The position numbers were made by a program, and so were the translations under genes. Shown piece after piece: positions 1 to 5,743 of a stretch of DNA of 39,006 nucleotides. The notes beneath the pieces were generated by a model. That model did no database searches, was not told where the DNA came from, and saw only the letters and a program-made list of their open reading frames with translations. Position 1 is the first letter of the stretch, and each line of letters begins with the position of its first letter. Source of the DNA: JAZLDV01 sp045614925 (GTDB lineage Bacteria > Bacillota_I > Bacilli_A > Erysipelotrichales > Coprobacillaceae); assembly GCA_045614925.1 (NCBI GenBank), contig JAZLDV010000142.1, positions 1-39,006 on the forward strand, read 5' to 3'.

Positions 1-141
1 ATGATTACCTTAATCTTTCTTTTAGTTCCATCTAGTATTGCTTCTGTTGGTGTATTATCTGTTGGAGTAAATCCTAACTTCTCACCATAACCACCATACT
101 CTAAAAATGAGTTAGTCATTAAGTAGTGCATTTGTTTCTTG
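1..141. repeat. Terminal direct repeat, left copy
   Basis: These 141 bases are identical to 38866-39006, the last 141 bases of the window. The metallophosphoesterase gene reads without interruption across the joint, so the contig closes into a circle with a unique length of 38865 bp. An overlap of exactly 141 is a common maximum k-mer size in short-read assemblers, so an assembly overlap is more likely than a packaged terminal repeat. Confidence 0.95.
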
Positions 142-770
142 TTTAATGAGTTATTAGCATAATCAGGCAAGTATATAGCTCCTTTAGTGCTTAATGGTTT
201 ATGTGTATGTCCCATTATGTATAAGTCTGCTATTACTGTTTGACTCATCTCTTCAAGTCTATTAGCTTTACCTCCGACTTTACGACCTCCACCAGATCCA
301 TGATAACCTGTTATTTGATAACACATTGGGGCTTTTCTTCCGTGTTCCTTTTCTCCAAATCTAAGGAATAAATACCACCAGTTATCAGCATATCTATCTT
401 CTATCCCTAATTGTCTTGCTACAAGTCTTATTACATCTATACTTGTATCTTTCATTATTCTATCTTCATGATTTCCTGTGCCTATTACTAATATCTTATC
501 TTTAATAGGTTCTAATAAATCTATTAATCTGTTTATTTGTTCCATTGGTGATAGTTCATCACTATATACATCACTTTTACTATTTTTAAGAGCTGTATTA
601 CATAAATCTCCATTAAGTATTGTATATACATTAGGATTATCTCGTATTGTTTCTAATACTTGTTTAAGTAGTTTTAAATTACTTAACTTATCTCCTATAT
701 GTACATCACTAATAGGGATTATTCTTAACTCTTTTAAGTCTTTACCTAAATTTATATTTATTATCTTCAT
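1..770 (-). CDS. Calcineurin-like metallophosphoesterase (crosses the circular joint)
   Basis: The reading frame starts at ATG 770 and continues through base 1 into 38865-38862, where it stops at TAG, giving 257 aa in the circular genome. The motifs of a two-metal phosphoesterase are all present: D22-x-H24 (SDVHIGD), G54-D55, G99-N100-H101-E102 and G187-H188-T189-H190. A further Gly-rich YHGSGGG stretch sits near residue 156. The family hydrolyses phosphomono- or diesters; the substrate here is unknown. A copy just before the terminase genes is a frequent arrangement in phages of Bacillota, so a role in DNA processing or packaging is possible but inferred. A terminator-like hairpin lies 13-40 bases upstream of the start, so expression probably depends on antitermination or leaky read-through. 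Confidence 0.9.
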   Translation of the reverse strand, partial: MKIININLGKDLKELRIIPISDVHIGDKLSNLKLLKQVLETIRDNPNVYTILNGDLCNTALKNSKSDVYSDELSPMEQINRLIDLLEPIKDKILVIGTGNHEDRIMKDTSIDVIRLVARQLGIEDRYADNWWYLFLRFGEKEHGRKAPMCYQITGYHGSGGGRKVGGKANRLEEMSQTVIADLYIMGHTHKPLSTKGAIYLPDYANNSLNKKQMHYLMTNSFLEYGGYGEKLGFTPTDNTPTEAILDGTKRKIKVI

Positions 771-782
771 AGCCATCACCCT

Positions 783-810
783 AAAAATAAAAGGAACTAT
801 TTCTAGTTCC
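783..810 (-). terminator. Rho-independent terminator between the early/homing region and the late genes
   Basis: The 18-mer GGAACTATTTCTAGTTCC (793-810) forms a 7-bp stem with a GAAA loop on the minus strand. It is followed by TTTTATTTTT. The same 18-mer is used again at 16455-16472. It separates the HNH endonuclease gene from the metallophosphoesterase and terminase block. Confidence 0.75.
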
Positions 811-881
811 AGTAAAAAAATGAAAAACAGATTTAGTACTAAACTTAATTAGCACTAGAACAAGAATAATTATTTTATTCT

Positions 882-1388
882 CTATCTACTACCAATTAAT
901 TTATATTCCCATTTGTAACCATAAGCAGTTTTAGTTTTATGTTGACAACAACACTTTATATTTGCTGTCTTAAAATTTGTGTTTAATGTTATTTCTCTTA
1001 AATTTAACCATTGTTTTATTAGCTTACCATTTAGATCATATTGCATAACATTATATTTTGTTTTAGTTAAACTTTCTCTTTCAATCATAGTTCCATAATT
1101 AGCATTATATTTGTGTGTACACCACTCTAGATTTTCCACACTATTATTATACTTGTTTTCGTCTTTATGGTTTACTTGTGGTAAATTGTTTGGGTTATCT
1201 ATAAATGCTTCTGCTACTAATCTATGAACATATTTCATTTTTTGTTTTTTGTTTTTAAAAAAAACAACTCTTTTATATTCTCCGTTACTAGGTTTTAATA
1301 TTATATTTTTTCTTAACCCTTTAACTCTACCTAAATTGCTTACTTGATATAATTTCTCATATCCTTTTATGTCTTTCCAAATTTCCAT
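882..1388 (-). CDS. HNH homing endonuclease with NUMOD4 domain
   Basis: The 168-aa protein begins MEIWKDIKGYEKLYQVSN, the typical NUMOD4 DNA-binding start (W-x-x-I-x-G-Y-x-x-Y-x-V-S). An HNH_3 nuclease core follows around residues 55-95 (VHRLVAEAF, QVNHKDENKYNNS, LEWCTHKYN). The C-terminal part looks like a NUMOD1-type DNA-contact repeat. The frame stays open upstream to 1520, but ATG 1388 has a perfect GGGAGGTG site just ahead of it, and the longer version would overlap the tRNA-like RNA. The enzyme should nick or cut phage DNA and promote its own spread. An 8-bp hairpin (1414-1436) precedes its ribosome binding site and may control translation, as is known for free-standing phage homing genes. 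Confidence 0.88.
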   Translation of the reverse strand: MEIWKDIKGYEKLYQVSNLGRVKGLRKNIILKPSNGEYKRVVFFKNKKQKMKYVHRLVAEAFIDNPNNLPQVNHKDENKYNNSVENLEWCTHKYNANYGTMIERESLTKTKYNVMQYDLNGKLIKQWLNLREITLNTNFKTANIKCCCQHKTKTAYGYKWEYKLIGSR

Positions 1389-1413
1389 ATAACACCTCCC
1401 AAATAAGTGTTTT

Positions 1414-1436
1414 GGGGAGTAATTTGGGTACTCCCC
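1414..1436 (-). promoter_or_regulatory. Hairpin ahead of the HNH endonuclease ribosome binding site
   Basis: GGGGAGTA pairs perfectly with TACTCCCC across a 7-nt loop on the minus strand. It lies about 15 nt upstream of the GGGAGGTG site. No U-tract follows, so a translational or mRNA-stability role is more likely than termination. A second hairpin, GTATCT/AGATAC (1468-1484), sits immediately 3' of the tRNA-like helix. Confidence 0.45.
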
Positions 1437-1484
1437 ATGTATGTAAAAAGAATAAAAAGGGGTTTTAGTATCTTTAATAGATAC

Positions 1485-1573
1485 TGTTACTAATAATATA
1501 GACAGGACTCGAACCTGCAACTCACGACATATAGTCGAGACACTACCATTGAGACACTATATTACCAGTAACA
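1485..1573 (-). ncRNA. tRNA-like RNA with an extended acceptor helix
   Basis: Minus strand. The core (1563-1494) has a 7-bp acceptor AATATAG/CTATATT with discriminator A, a normal T arm (GCAGG-TTCGAGT-CCTGT, one G-U pair), a D loop with AATGGTA, and an anticodon-like arm CTCGA-CTATATG-TCGTG. CCA is not encoded. The D stem is poor and both the D and anticodon stems contain T-T mismatches. The only loop register with T33 gives ATA, which is not a normal anticodon, so no isotype can be assigned. The acceptor continues outward as TGTTACTGGT pairing with ATTAGTAACA, making a continuous 17-bp helix. Its two non-Watson-Crick positions become G-U only on the minus strand. A 9-mer, TAGTGTCTC, occurs twice in the D region. 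It may be a degenerate tRNA, a tRNA mimic or a processing signal. Confidence 0.55.
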
Positions 1574-1680
1574 CTACCTACTAAATGTAGATAATGCTTG
1601 TAAGAAGGCGAAAGAAGTGCTTTGTGTACTCTTTCACATTACTATTATATAAAAGGAAGTGTTGCATTTTGTCGCAACTT

Positions 1681-2172
1681 TCATAAATAATATCTAAACC
1701 CACCTTTAGGAGATTTTATTACACCATCACAACAATCTTTTATGTACTTTTTACTTAATCTTGTTCTTGCTACTGCTTCTTTTATGTCTTTGAATATTAT
1801 TCTCTTTCCACTAGGCAAATCAAATGCTATACTTCTATTATTGTTAGAATTTGCTCTTGATAATTTTTCTTTTGTTTCTTCTGTCATAGCACTTGCACTA
1901 CCACCACTAGCAATATTATAGCCATCTATTTGAGTGTTATATTCTTTTATTAATTCTATTTCCTTTTGTTCTGCTTCTTCTTTTGTTAATCCTCTAAATA
2001 GTATTATGTGTTTAAAGTTGTTCCAACCATACTTTTGAATAGCACTATAAAATTTACTACAACCTTTATAACCTTCACCTTTACGAGATCTTTTCTTTAA
2101 AGATTGACTTGTTATACCTATGTATTTCTTGTGATTTTCCTTATTTTCGTGCATATAAACTATATAACTCAT
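1681..2172 (-). CDS. GIY-YIG homing endonuclease with NUMOD3
   Basis: This 163-aa protein has an N-terminal GIY-YIG nuclease fold: the paired motifs read YIVYMHEN at residues 3-10 and KKYIGIT at 15-21, followed by the R-x-x-x-H-like KRSRKGEGYKGCS region. The conserved acidic residue sits in KEEAEQKEIELI and is followed by GYNIASGG. A NUMOD3-like box (MTEETKEKLSRANS) and a C-terminal DNA-binding repeat similar to NUMOD1 complete it. The start ATG overlaps the stop of the ArpU-like gene. Together with the HNH gene it forms a homing-endonuclease cluster inserted between the early regulator and the late genes, so it is a mobile, non-essential element by inference. Confidence 0.88.
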   Translation of the reverse strand: MSYIVYMHENKENHKKYIGITSQSLKKRSRKGEGYKGCSKFYSAIQKYGWNNFKHIILFRGLTKEEAEQKEIELIKEYNTQIDGYNIASGGSASAMTEETKEKLSRANSNNNRSIAFDLPSGKRIIFKDIKEAVARTRLSKKYIKDCCDGVIKSPKGGFRYYL

Positions 2173-2582
2173 TTATTACCATACTTCCTATTTATATCTT
2201 TTATATGCCTATATACTGTACTTCTATCACAAGGAATTATAAATGATATTTGGGTAGGTGTTTTATTTTCGACAAAGTATAATCTAAATATTCTTTCTTC
2301 TATACCTGAAATGTTTTTAAGAATATCATTCATATCTTGAAGTCCTTTTCTTAATATTTTGACTTCTTTCTCTAGTTCTTCAATTTGCTTGTTAATTTCT
2401 TCACATTTAATAACATATTGTGTCATCTTATCACTTGTTGAATTACCAAATGCCACTACATCTTTTATTGTGCTAGTTGTTTTAGTTATTTTTGCTTCTA
2501 GCAGCAACTTTTTTTCTTGAAGTGTTTTTAATCTTGTTTCTGCTATCCTTAATTCACTTAATTGTTGATAGTAGTTCTTCAT
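2169..2582 (-). CDS. ArpU-like / sigma-70 region 4-like late transcription regulator
   Basis: The 137-aa protein is a long coiled coil (residues about 5-90) followed by a helix-turn-helix near 95-133 (EERIFRLYFVENKTPTQIS, CDRSTVYRHIKDINRKYG), which resembles sigma-70 region 4. This architecture matches the ArpU/RinA/DUF1492-type regulators that sit at the end of early operons in Bacillota phages and switch on late genes. The position, last before the homing genes and the terminase block, fits that role. A good AAGAGGTGATC site precedes the ATG. The late promoter it would act on is not obvious in the sequence. Confidence 0.75.
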   Translation of the reverse strand: MKNYYQQLSELRIAETRLKTLQEKKLLLEAKITKTTSTIKDVVAFGNSTSDKMTQYVIKCEEINKQIEELEKEVKILRKGLQDMNDILKNISGIEERIFRLYFVENKTPTQISFIIPCDRSTVYRHIKDINRKYGNK

Positions 2583-2593
2583 TAGATCACCTC

Positions 2594-2908
2594 TTACTTA
2601 TTCTCGTTGTTTATTCTCTCTAGTTGTCTTGCTATCTTAAATTTCATTGTTTTTATTATGTTGTCATTATCTAAATTGTAATGAGCTTTAAATTGTTCTA
2701 ACATTACCATTACATCTGCAAATTCTTCTTCCATAAGGATTAATTCAATATCTGCATGTACTTCTTTACACCCCATGTTTTCACATGCTTCTTTTTGTTT
2801 TTCATAATCATTTATTGCTTCAATTAATTCAAAACATTCTTCATTGAATTTCCTTAATTGATTTCTTATACCATAAAATGATATGATCCTTTCTAAATCT
2901 TCTTTCAT
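2594..2908 (-). CDS. MazG-like nucleotide pyrophosphohydrolase
   Basis: At 104 aa it has the size of a single MazG-like all-alpha domain. The metal-binding signature is seen as ExxE in NEECFELIEA (residues 22-31) and ExxxD in EEEFADVMVM near residue 60. Such enzymes hydrolyse NTPs or dNTPs to monophosphates, and in phages they are thought to adjust nucleotide or alarmone pools during infection. The start ATG overlaps the stop of the preceding gene (TAAATGA), so the two are probably translationally coupled. Confidence 0.72.
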   Translation of the reverse strand: MKEDLERIISFYGIRNQLRKFNEECFELIEAINDYEKQKEACENMGCKEVHADIELILMEEEFADVMVMLEQFKAHYNLDNDNIIKTMKFKIARQLERINNENK

Positions 2909-3246
2909 TTATCTAACCTTTCTAAAATCTTTTTTTGGTTTCTTATTAAAGCATTGATTTTATTTACTAATATTTCTTGCACTTCCATATCTGAATTATC
3001 TTTAAATGTGTTTTCATAAGTTAATTCTTCTATATCCTCATATTCTTTATCTTCTACTTCTTCTAAAATTTGTACTTCTTCATTTAAACTATCTGACATT
3101 TGAAATAAATTAGTACCATCATCACAAGTGTACATATAAGCCATATTGTTATTGCAATTATAGTTATATACATCACAATTATGTACTATTGTTTGTGGTG
3201 GTTCTTCACCCTTTGCTATTTTATTTAATAAATCTATTATCTTCAT
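2905..3246 (-). CDS. Conserved phage protein of unknown function
   Basis: A 113-aa protein beginning MKIIDLLNKIAKGEEPPQ, a start I recognise from many small early phage proteins without a known role. The middle is rich in Asn, Tyr and Cys (VHNCDVYNYNCNN). The second half is very acidic (QILEEVEDKEYEDIEEL) and ends in a basic helix. No catalytic motif is apparent. GGAGG lies 7 nt ahead of the ATG, and the start overlaps the upstream stop. Confidence 0.7.
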   Translation of the reverse strand: MKIIDLLNKIAKGEEPPQTIVHNCDVYNYNCNNNMAYMYTCDDGTNLFQMSDSLNEEVQILEEVEDKEYEDIEELTYENTFKDNSDMEVQEILVNKINALIRNQKKILERLDK

Positions 3247-3452
3247 TCTTTTCCTCCCTCATAAGTTCCACAAGTAACGGTATAAGGTGGCTTTAAATCT
3301 TTAATTGTTTCTCCATTATAAGTTATTGTAGTTGGATAAATCTTTGGCATATATAACTCTTTTATTTCTTCGTATCTTCCTTTTATCATTAACAATTCTT
3401 TATATTCTTCCATTGTTATTGTTATCATTTGTATAGTTTTATCTTCTTTCAT
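3243..3452 (-). CDS. Small early protein, unknown
   Basis: This is a 69-aa protein: an N-terminal helix (residues 12-33, EEYKELLMIKGRYEEIKELY) followed by a short beta-rich tail ending in CGTYEGGKE. It sits in the tightly packed early operon with strong AGGAGG and ATGA-type overlaps on both sides. Its start overlaps the C-terminal frame of the broken gene upstream. No function can be proposed. Confidence 0.65.
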   Translation of the reverse strand: MKEDKTIQMITITMEEYKELLMIKGRYEEIKELYMPKIYPTTITYNGETIKDLKPPYTVTCGTYEGGKE

Positions 3453-3672
3453 TCTTTACCTCCTAATATTTCTAATAATTCTTCTGTTGAATATCTAGTA
3501 TGCATTTTTAAAACATATATTGCTTTATCTATTACCTGCTCTCTGTTGTTATGCTTCTGACTTTAACTAATTTTTTATAAATATCACTTACTGTTAATGT
3601 GTTTTCAAAATCACTTTCTATATCACATAAAACTTCATAAATTAAATCTTCTAACATTCGTTCTTTACTCAT
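3449..3672 (-). pseudogene. Small early gene broken by a one-base frameshift
   Basis: From ATG 3672, which overlaps the upstream stop, the frame reads 46 aa (MSKERMLEDLIYEVLCDI...) and stops at 3532. A second frame encodes a sensible C-terminus (NNREQVIDKAIYVLKMHTR...) and ends at 3449 in an ATGA overlap with the next gene. The span of 224 nt is one short of a multiple of three. Adding one A to the GTTAAAG run would join the halves into a 74-aa helical protein reading ...LVKSQKHNNREQ. This is either a real loss of function, a 46-aa truncated product, or a sequence error. Confidence 0.6.
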
Positions 3673-3862
3673 CTACATCTCCACCTAATCTATCTTTTAT
3701 ATCAACTATCATTTCAATTTCTTCTTCCGTTAAAATGCCTTTAAACTTTAAAACTGAACATAATTTTGCTATAACTATCATTATTGTTTCAAAATCTTTT
3801 TGATTATCTTCTATTGTTTTTTTGTATGTATCAGTTAACAATTCAAATAATACTTCTTTCAT
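3665..3862 (-). CDS. Small early protein, unknown
   Basis: A 65-aa helical, acidic protein (MKEVLFELLTDTYKKTIEDN...). A GTG start nine bases further upstream is possible, but ATG 3862 has GGGTGG at normal spacing and overlaps the upstream stop as ATGA, so it is preferred. It contains one hydrophobic helix (IMIVIAKLCSVL) too weak to be called a membrane segment. No family recognised. Confidence 0.6.
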   Translation of the reverse strand: MKEVLFELLTDTYKKTIEDNQKDFETIMIVIAKLCSVLKFKGILTEEEIEMIVDIKDRLGGDVDE

Positions 3863-4098
3863 TCTATCCACCCTAATTCCTTACATTGTTGGTTTATTGC
3901 TTTTATTTCTTCAATAGTTAATACAGTAGCATTATCATCTATTGGTTTTGGTATTGTAAAATCATACATTTCAACAAAACCATCATCTGCAAACTTTATA
4001 TCAAAATCTAAATCTCTGTTGCTATAAGTAATTGTTTCTCCTTTTTTAAATTGTTCATATCCTAATTCTTCAAACATCTCTTTTGCACTTTTTAACAT
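3859..4098 (-). CDS. Conserved phage protein of unknown function
   Basis: This 79-aa protein starts MLKSAKEMFEELGYEQFKKG, contains a beta-rich middle (TITYSNRDLDFDIKF) and ends TIEEIKAINQQCKELGWIE. I recognise this overall pattern (K-x-A-K-E-M-F-E-E-L-G-Y near the start, ELGW at the end) from early regions of many gut Bacillota phages, but no biochemical role is known to me. A GTAGGTGAG site precedes the start. Confidence 0.7.
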   Translation of the reverse strand: MLKSAKEMFEELGYEQFKKGETITYSNRDLDFDIKFADDGFVEMYDFTIPKPIDDNATVLTIEEIKAINQQCKELGWIE

Positions 4099-4109
4099 TA
4101 TTTACTCAC

Positions 4110-4340
4110 CTACTCACATACACTTTTACTTTCTACTAATTCAAATTGAGAAACTTGAACCATACTATCTTCTTCTAATTCACAATACAAACCACCAGCA
4201 CGATAACCACCATAATAGCAATTATCAGAAGTTCCACTATTTCCTAACATATCTATGTATTCATATTTATTTTCATCTACACATACAGTTACACAACCTG
4301 TTAATAATAATGGTATTGCCAATAATATTATCTTTTTCAT
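4110..4340 (-). CDS. Small phage lipoprotein
   Basis: A 76-aa protein with a short basic start, a hydrophobic core and a clear lipobox (LLTGC, Cys16): a type II signal peptide. The mature part of about 61 aa has four more cysteines and a YEYIDMLGNSG pattern. It would be lipid-anchored on the outer face of the host membrane. A lipoprotein among DNA metabolism genes may serve superinfection exclusion, as known for other phage lipoproteins; that is inference. It is tightly linked to its neighbours in the operon. Confidence 0.72.
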   Translation of the reverse strand: MKKIILLAIPLLLTGCVTVCVDENKYEYIDMLGNSGTSDNCYYGGYRAGGLYCELEEDSMVQVSQFELVESKSVCE

Positions 4341-4350
4341 TTACTCACCT

Positions 4351-4593
4351 CTATCTAATCTCTAACTTTCTAGGTCTACCTGTTATTGGTTGTAGTATTT
4401 GTTTTTCTTTATTTCTAACTGTCCAATAAAAATCATTTCTTCTTATATCTAAATCACTAAATATTTGTTTTAACTCATCTAGTATGCTTTCTTTATATAC
4501 ATAAGTTATTAATCCTTGTCTTAAATCTAATGTTGCATCTGATAAAAATCTTTCTTCTGGATTTGTATCATAAGGTGCTAATTTTTTTGCCAT
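4351..4593 (-). CDS. Small early protein, unknown
   Basis: An 80-aa protein starting MAKKLAPYDTNPEERFLSD. The frame is open to a GTG at 4602, but ATG 4593 has AGGTGA at good spacing. The C-terminus is basic (RPRKLEIR), which would suit nucleic acid binding, though no fold is recognised. It lies directly downstream of the small coiled-coil gene and replisome organizer. Confidence 0.6.
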   Translation of the reverse strand: MAKKLAPYDTNPEERFLSDATLDLRQGLITYVYKESILDELKQIFSDLDIRRNDFYWTVRNKEKQILQPITGRPRKLEIR

Positions 4594-4594
4594 A

Positions 4595-4750
4595 TCACTC
4601 ACCTACATACATAATGTCCTTTATTTCTTCTTCTAGTTGTTTCATCTTCTCTAGTATTGTTCTTTTCATTTGTCTTATTGTTTTTATTAATTCTTTATTC
4701 TTTGTTTTTTCTTGTTGCAGCTTTTCTTTTAATCTATCTATCTCATTCAT
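4595..4750 (-). CDS. Small coiled-coil protein
   Basis: A 51-aa product reading MNEIDRLKEKLQQEKTKNKE and continuing as one amphipathic Lys/Glu-rich helix, ending DIMYVGE. The ATG overlaps the stop of the replisome organizer (ATGA), and its own 3' end supplies the GGTGAG ribosome binding site for the next gene. Coupling suggests co-expression with the replication protein; a helper role in the replisome is only a guess. Confidence 0.6.
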   Translation of the reverse strand: MNEIDRLKEKLQQEKTKNKELIKTIRQMKRTILEKMKQLEEEIKDIMYVGE

Positions 4751-5550
4751 CTTTTCCTAATCCTTTCTTGAATTGCTGCTATCCTATCTTGAAGTTTCTT
4801 CTGATCTTCTTTATTAATTGTTTCTTCTTTAATATCTTTATCTAACCAATTTGGAACTATCTCTTTTCTTGTAGGCTGCTTGTTATCTCTTTTCTCCCAT
4901 GTTCTAATAGCAGCTTTCCAATCTTTCATAGCATTCTTACCGACTTTCCAACCATTTGCTTCATAATAATCAATAAATTGTTCTGGATTTATATTGTTGT
5001 TTCTTTCATTACAATATTGTTGTACTTCTTCTAAAGTGGGTTTGTTAAACTTTTTTCTTTTATTATTTTCTTTTTTATTATCTATATCTATATCTATTTC
5101 TTTATCTTCTTCTTTATCTATATCTATATCGTTACGTAACGTTTCCGTAACGTTACTTTCTAATAATTTTTGTTTTTCTCTAAATTTCCTTGCTCTTAAT
5201 TTGTTTTGCTCCTTTATTTTTTCTAACTTGTCTAAACTTTGATGTTTCTCAAAATTTAATAGATATATACCTTTAACATCATTTTCAATCATTCCTAGTT
5301 TCATAAATGTATCTAATGCTAACCTTATTGTGTTTAAAGGTTTATTCATTATTACTGCCAACATTTCATCTGTATAAGGCATATTATCTGATATATAAAC
5401 ATAACCCCCATCATTTGTTTTACCAGCAAGAGTTATCAATTTAATCCATACAACAAGTAAAGCATCTCCTTCTGGCATTGATTGAATAATTTTTATTTTT
5501 TCATCATCAAACATATCAACTGTTATTTTAATCCATTTAACTTCTGCCAT
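4747..5550 (-). CDS. Phage replisome organizer / DnaD-like replication initiator
   Basis: The 267-aa protein has the N-terminal phage replisome organizer winged-helix domain (residues 1-120: VKWIKITVDMFDDEKIKII, LLVVWIKLITLAG, NTIRLALDTFMKLGMIE, IYLLNFEKHQSLDKL). A low-complexity Asp/Ile/Lys linker (about 130-170) and a C-terminal domain (FNKPTLEEVQQYCNERN, FIDYYEANGWKVGKNAMKDW) typical of these initiators follow. Members bind iterons inside their own gene and load host DnaC/DnaB. The linker-coding DNA here carries such a candidate origin. The start has only a modest site (AAAGGGAAT). Confidence 0.88.
   Translation of the reverse strand: MAEVKWIKITVDMFDDEKIKIIQSMPEGDALLVVWIKLITLAGKTNDGGYVYISDNMPYTDEMLAVIMNKPLNTIRLALDTFMKLGMIENDVKGIYLLNFEKHQSLDKLEKIKEQNKLRARKFREKQKLLESNVTETLRNDIDIDKEEDKEIDIDIDNKKENNKRKKFNKPTLEEVQQYCNERNNNINPEQFIDYYEANGWKVGKNAMKDWKAAIRTWEKRDNKQPTRKEIVPNWLDKDIKEETINKEDQKKLQDRIAAIQERIRKR
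5070..5160. other. Candidate replication origin inside the replisome organizer gene
   Basis: The palindromes CGTTACGTAACG (5130-5141) and GTAACGTTAC (5147-5156), separated by five bases, give three to four copies of the GTAACG unit. The cluster is conspicuously GC-rich for this genome. It is flanked by AT-rich tandem TATCTA repeats (5078-5129), suitable as an unwinding region. Placement within the initiator gene matches the known origin position of several Bacillota phages. Confidence 0.55.
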
Positions 5551-5577
5551 ATTTATTCCCTTTCTAGTTAAATATAC

Positions 5578-5665
5578 AAAAAAGAGTACATATCAGTAGG
5601 CAACAAATACTATTGTTGAGATAGGCTATTGCCCACTGATACATACTCTCTTACCTATCTCAACA
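5578..5665 (-). ncRNA. Small RNA with interleaved helices and its own promoter and terminator
   Basis: Minus-strand RNA of about 88 nt. Segment a (5665-5654, TGTTGAGATAGG) is perfectly complementary to a' (5625-5614). Segment b (5649-5629) pairs with b' (5603-5583) over 21 bp, and its three exceptions are G-U pairs only in the minus-strand RNA. The order a-b-a'-b' is that of an H-type pseudoknot, but with linkers of 4, 3 and 10 nt both helices cannot form at full length, so the RNA must choose or form a partial pseudoknot. Helix b-b' ends in TTTTTT and so doubles as a terminator. A strong promoter places the start right at segment a. I found no reading frame of note and no match to an RNA family I know. 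Confidence 0.72.
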
Positions 5666-5670
5666 TAATC

Positions 5671-5699
5671 ATTATATCAAAATAATTCCAATTTGTAAA
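5671..5699 (-). promoter_or_regulatory. Promoter of the small RNA
   Basis: Minus strand: TTTACA (5699-5694), 17-nt spacer, TATAAT (5676-5671), with an extended -10 TG one base upstream. The expected start is 5667-5663, at the 5' side of helix a. A 16-bp operator-like element (5728-5743) lies about 30 bp upstream of the -35 box. Confidence 0.75.
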
Positions 5700-5727
5700 T
5701 ATATTCCAATAATTTTCGTTAATTTAC

Positions 5728-5743
5728 TTTACTATTTGAAACA
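5728..5743 (-). promoter_or_regulatory. Stoperator-like element 1
   Basis: Minus strand TGTTTCAAATAGTAAA, matching the consensus TGTTTCAAATAGYAAA at every position. It overlaps the last codons and stop of the methyltransferase gene, and reads in the direction of early transcription. Confidence 0.7.

Noticed and set aside
882..1520. A longer HNH gene start reaching to 1520
   Set aside because: It would run through the tRNA-like RNA; ATG 1388 has the perfect ribosome binding site and the NUMOD4 domain begins there.
1389..1680. HEARO/OMEGA-type guide RNA beside an HNH gene
   Set aside because: The HNH protein is a NUMOD4 homing enzyme without RuvC or arginine-rich helix, so it is not IscB; the RNA also looks tRNA-like.
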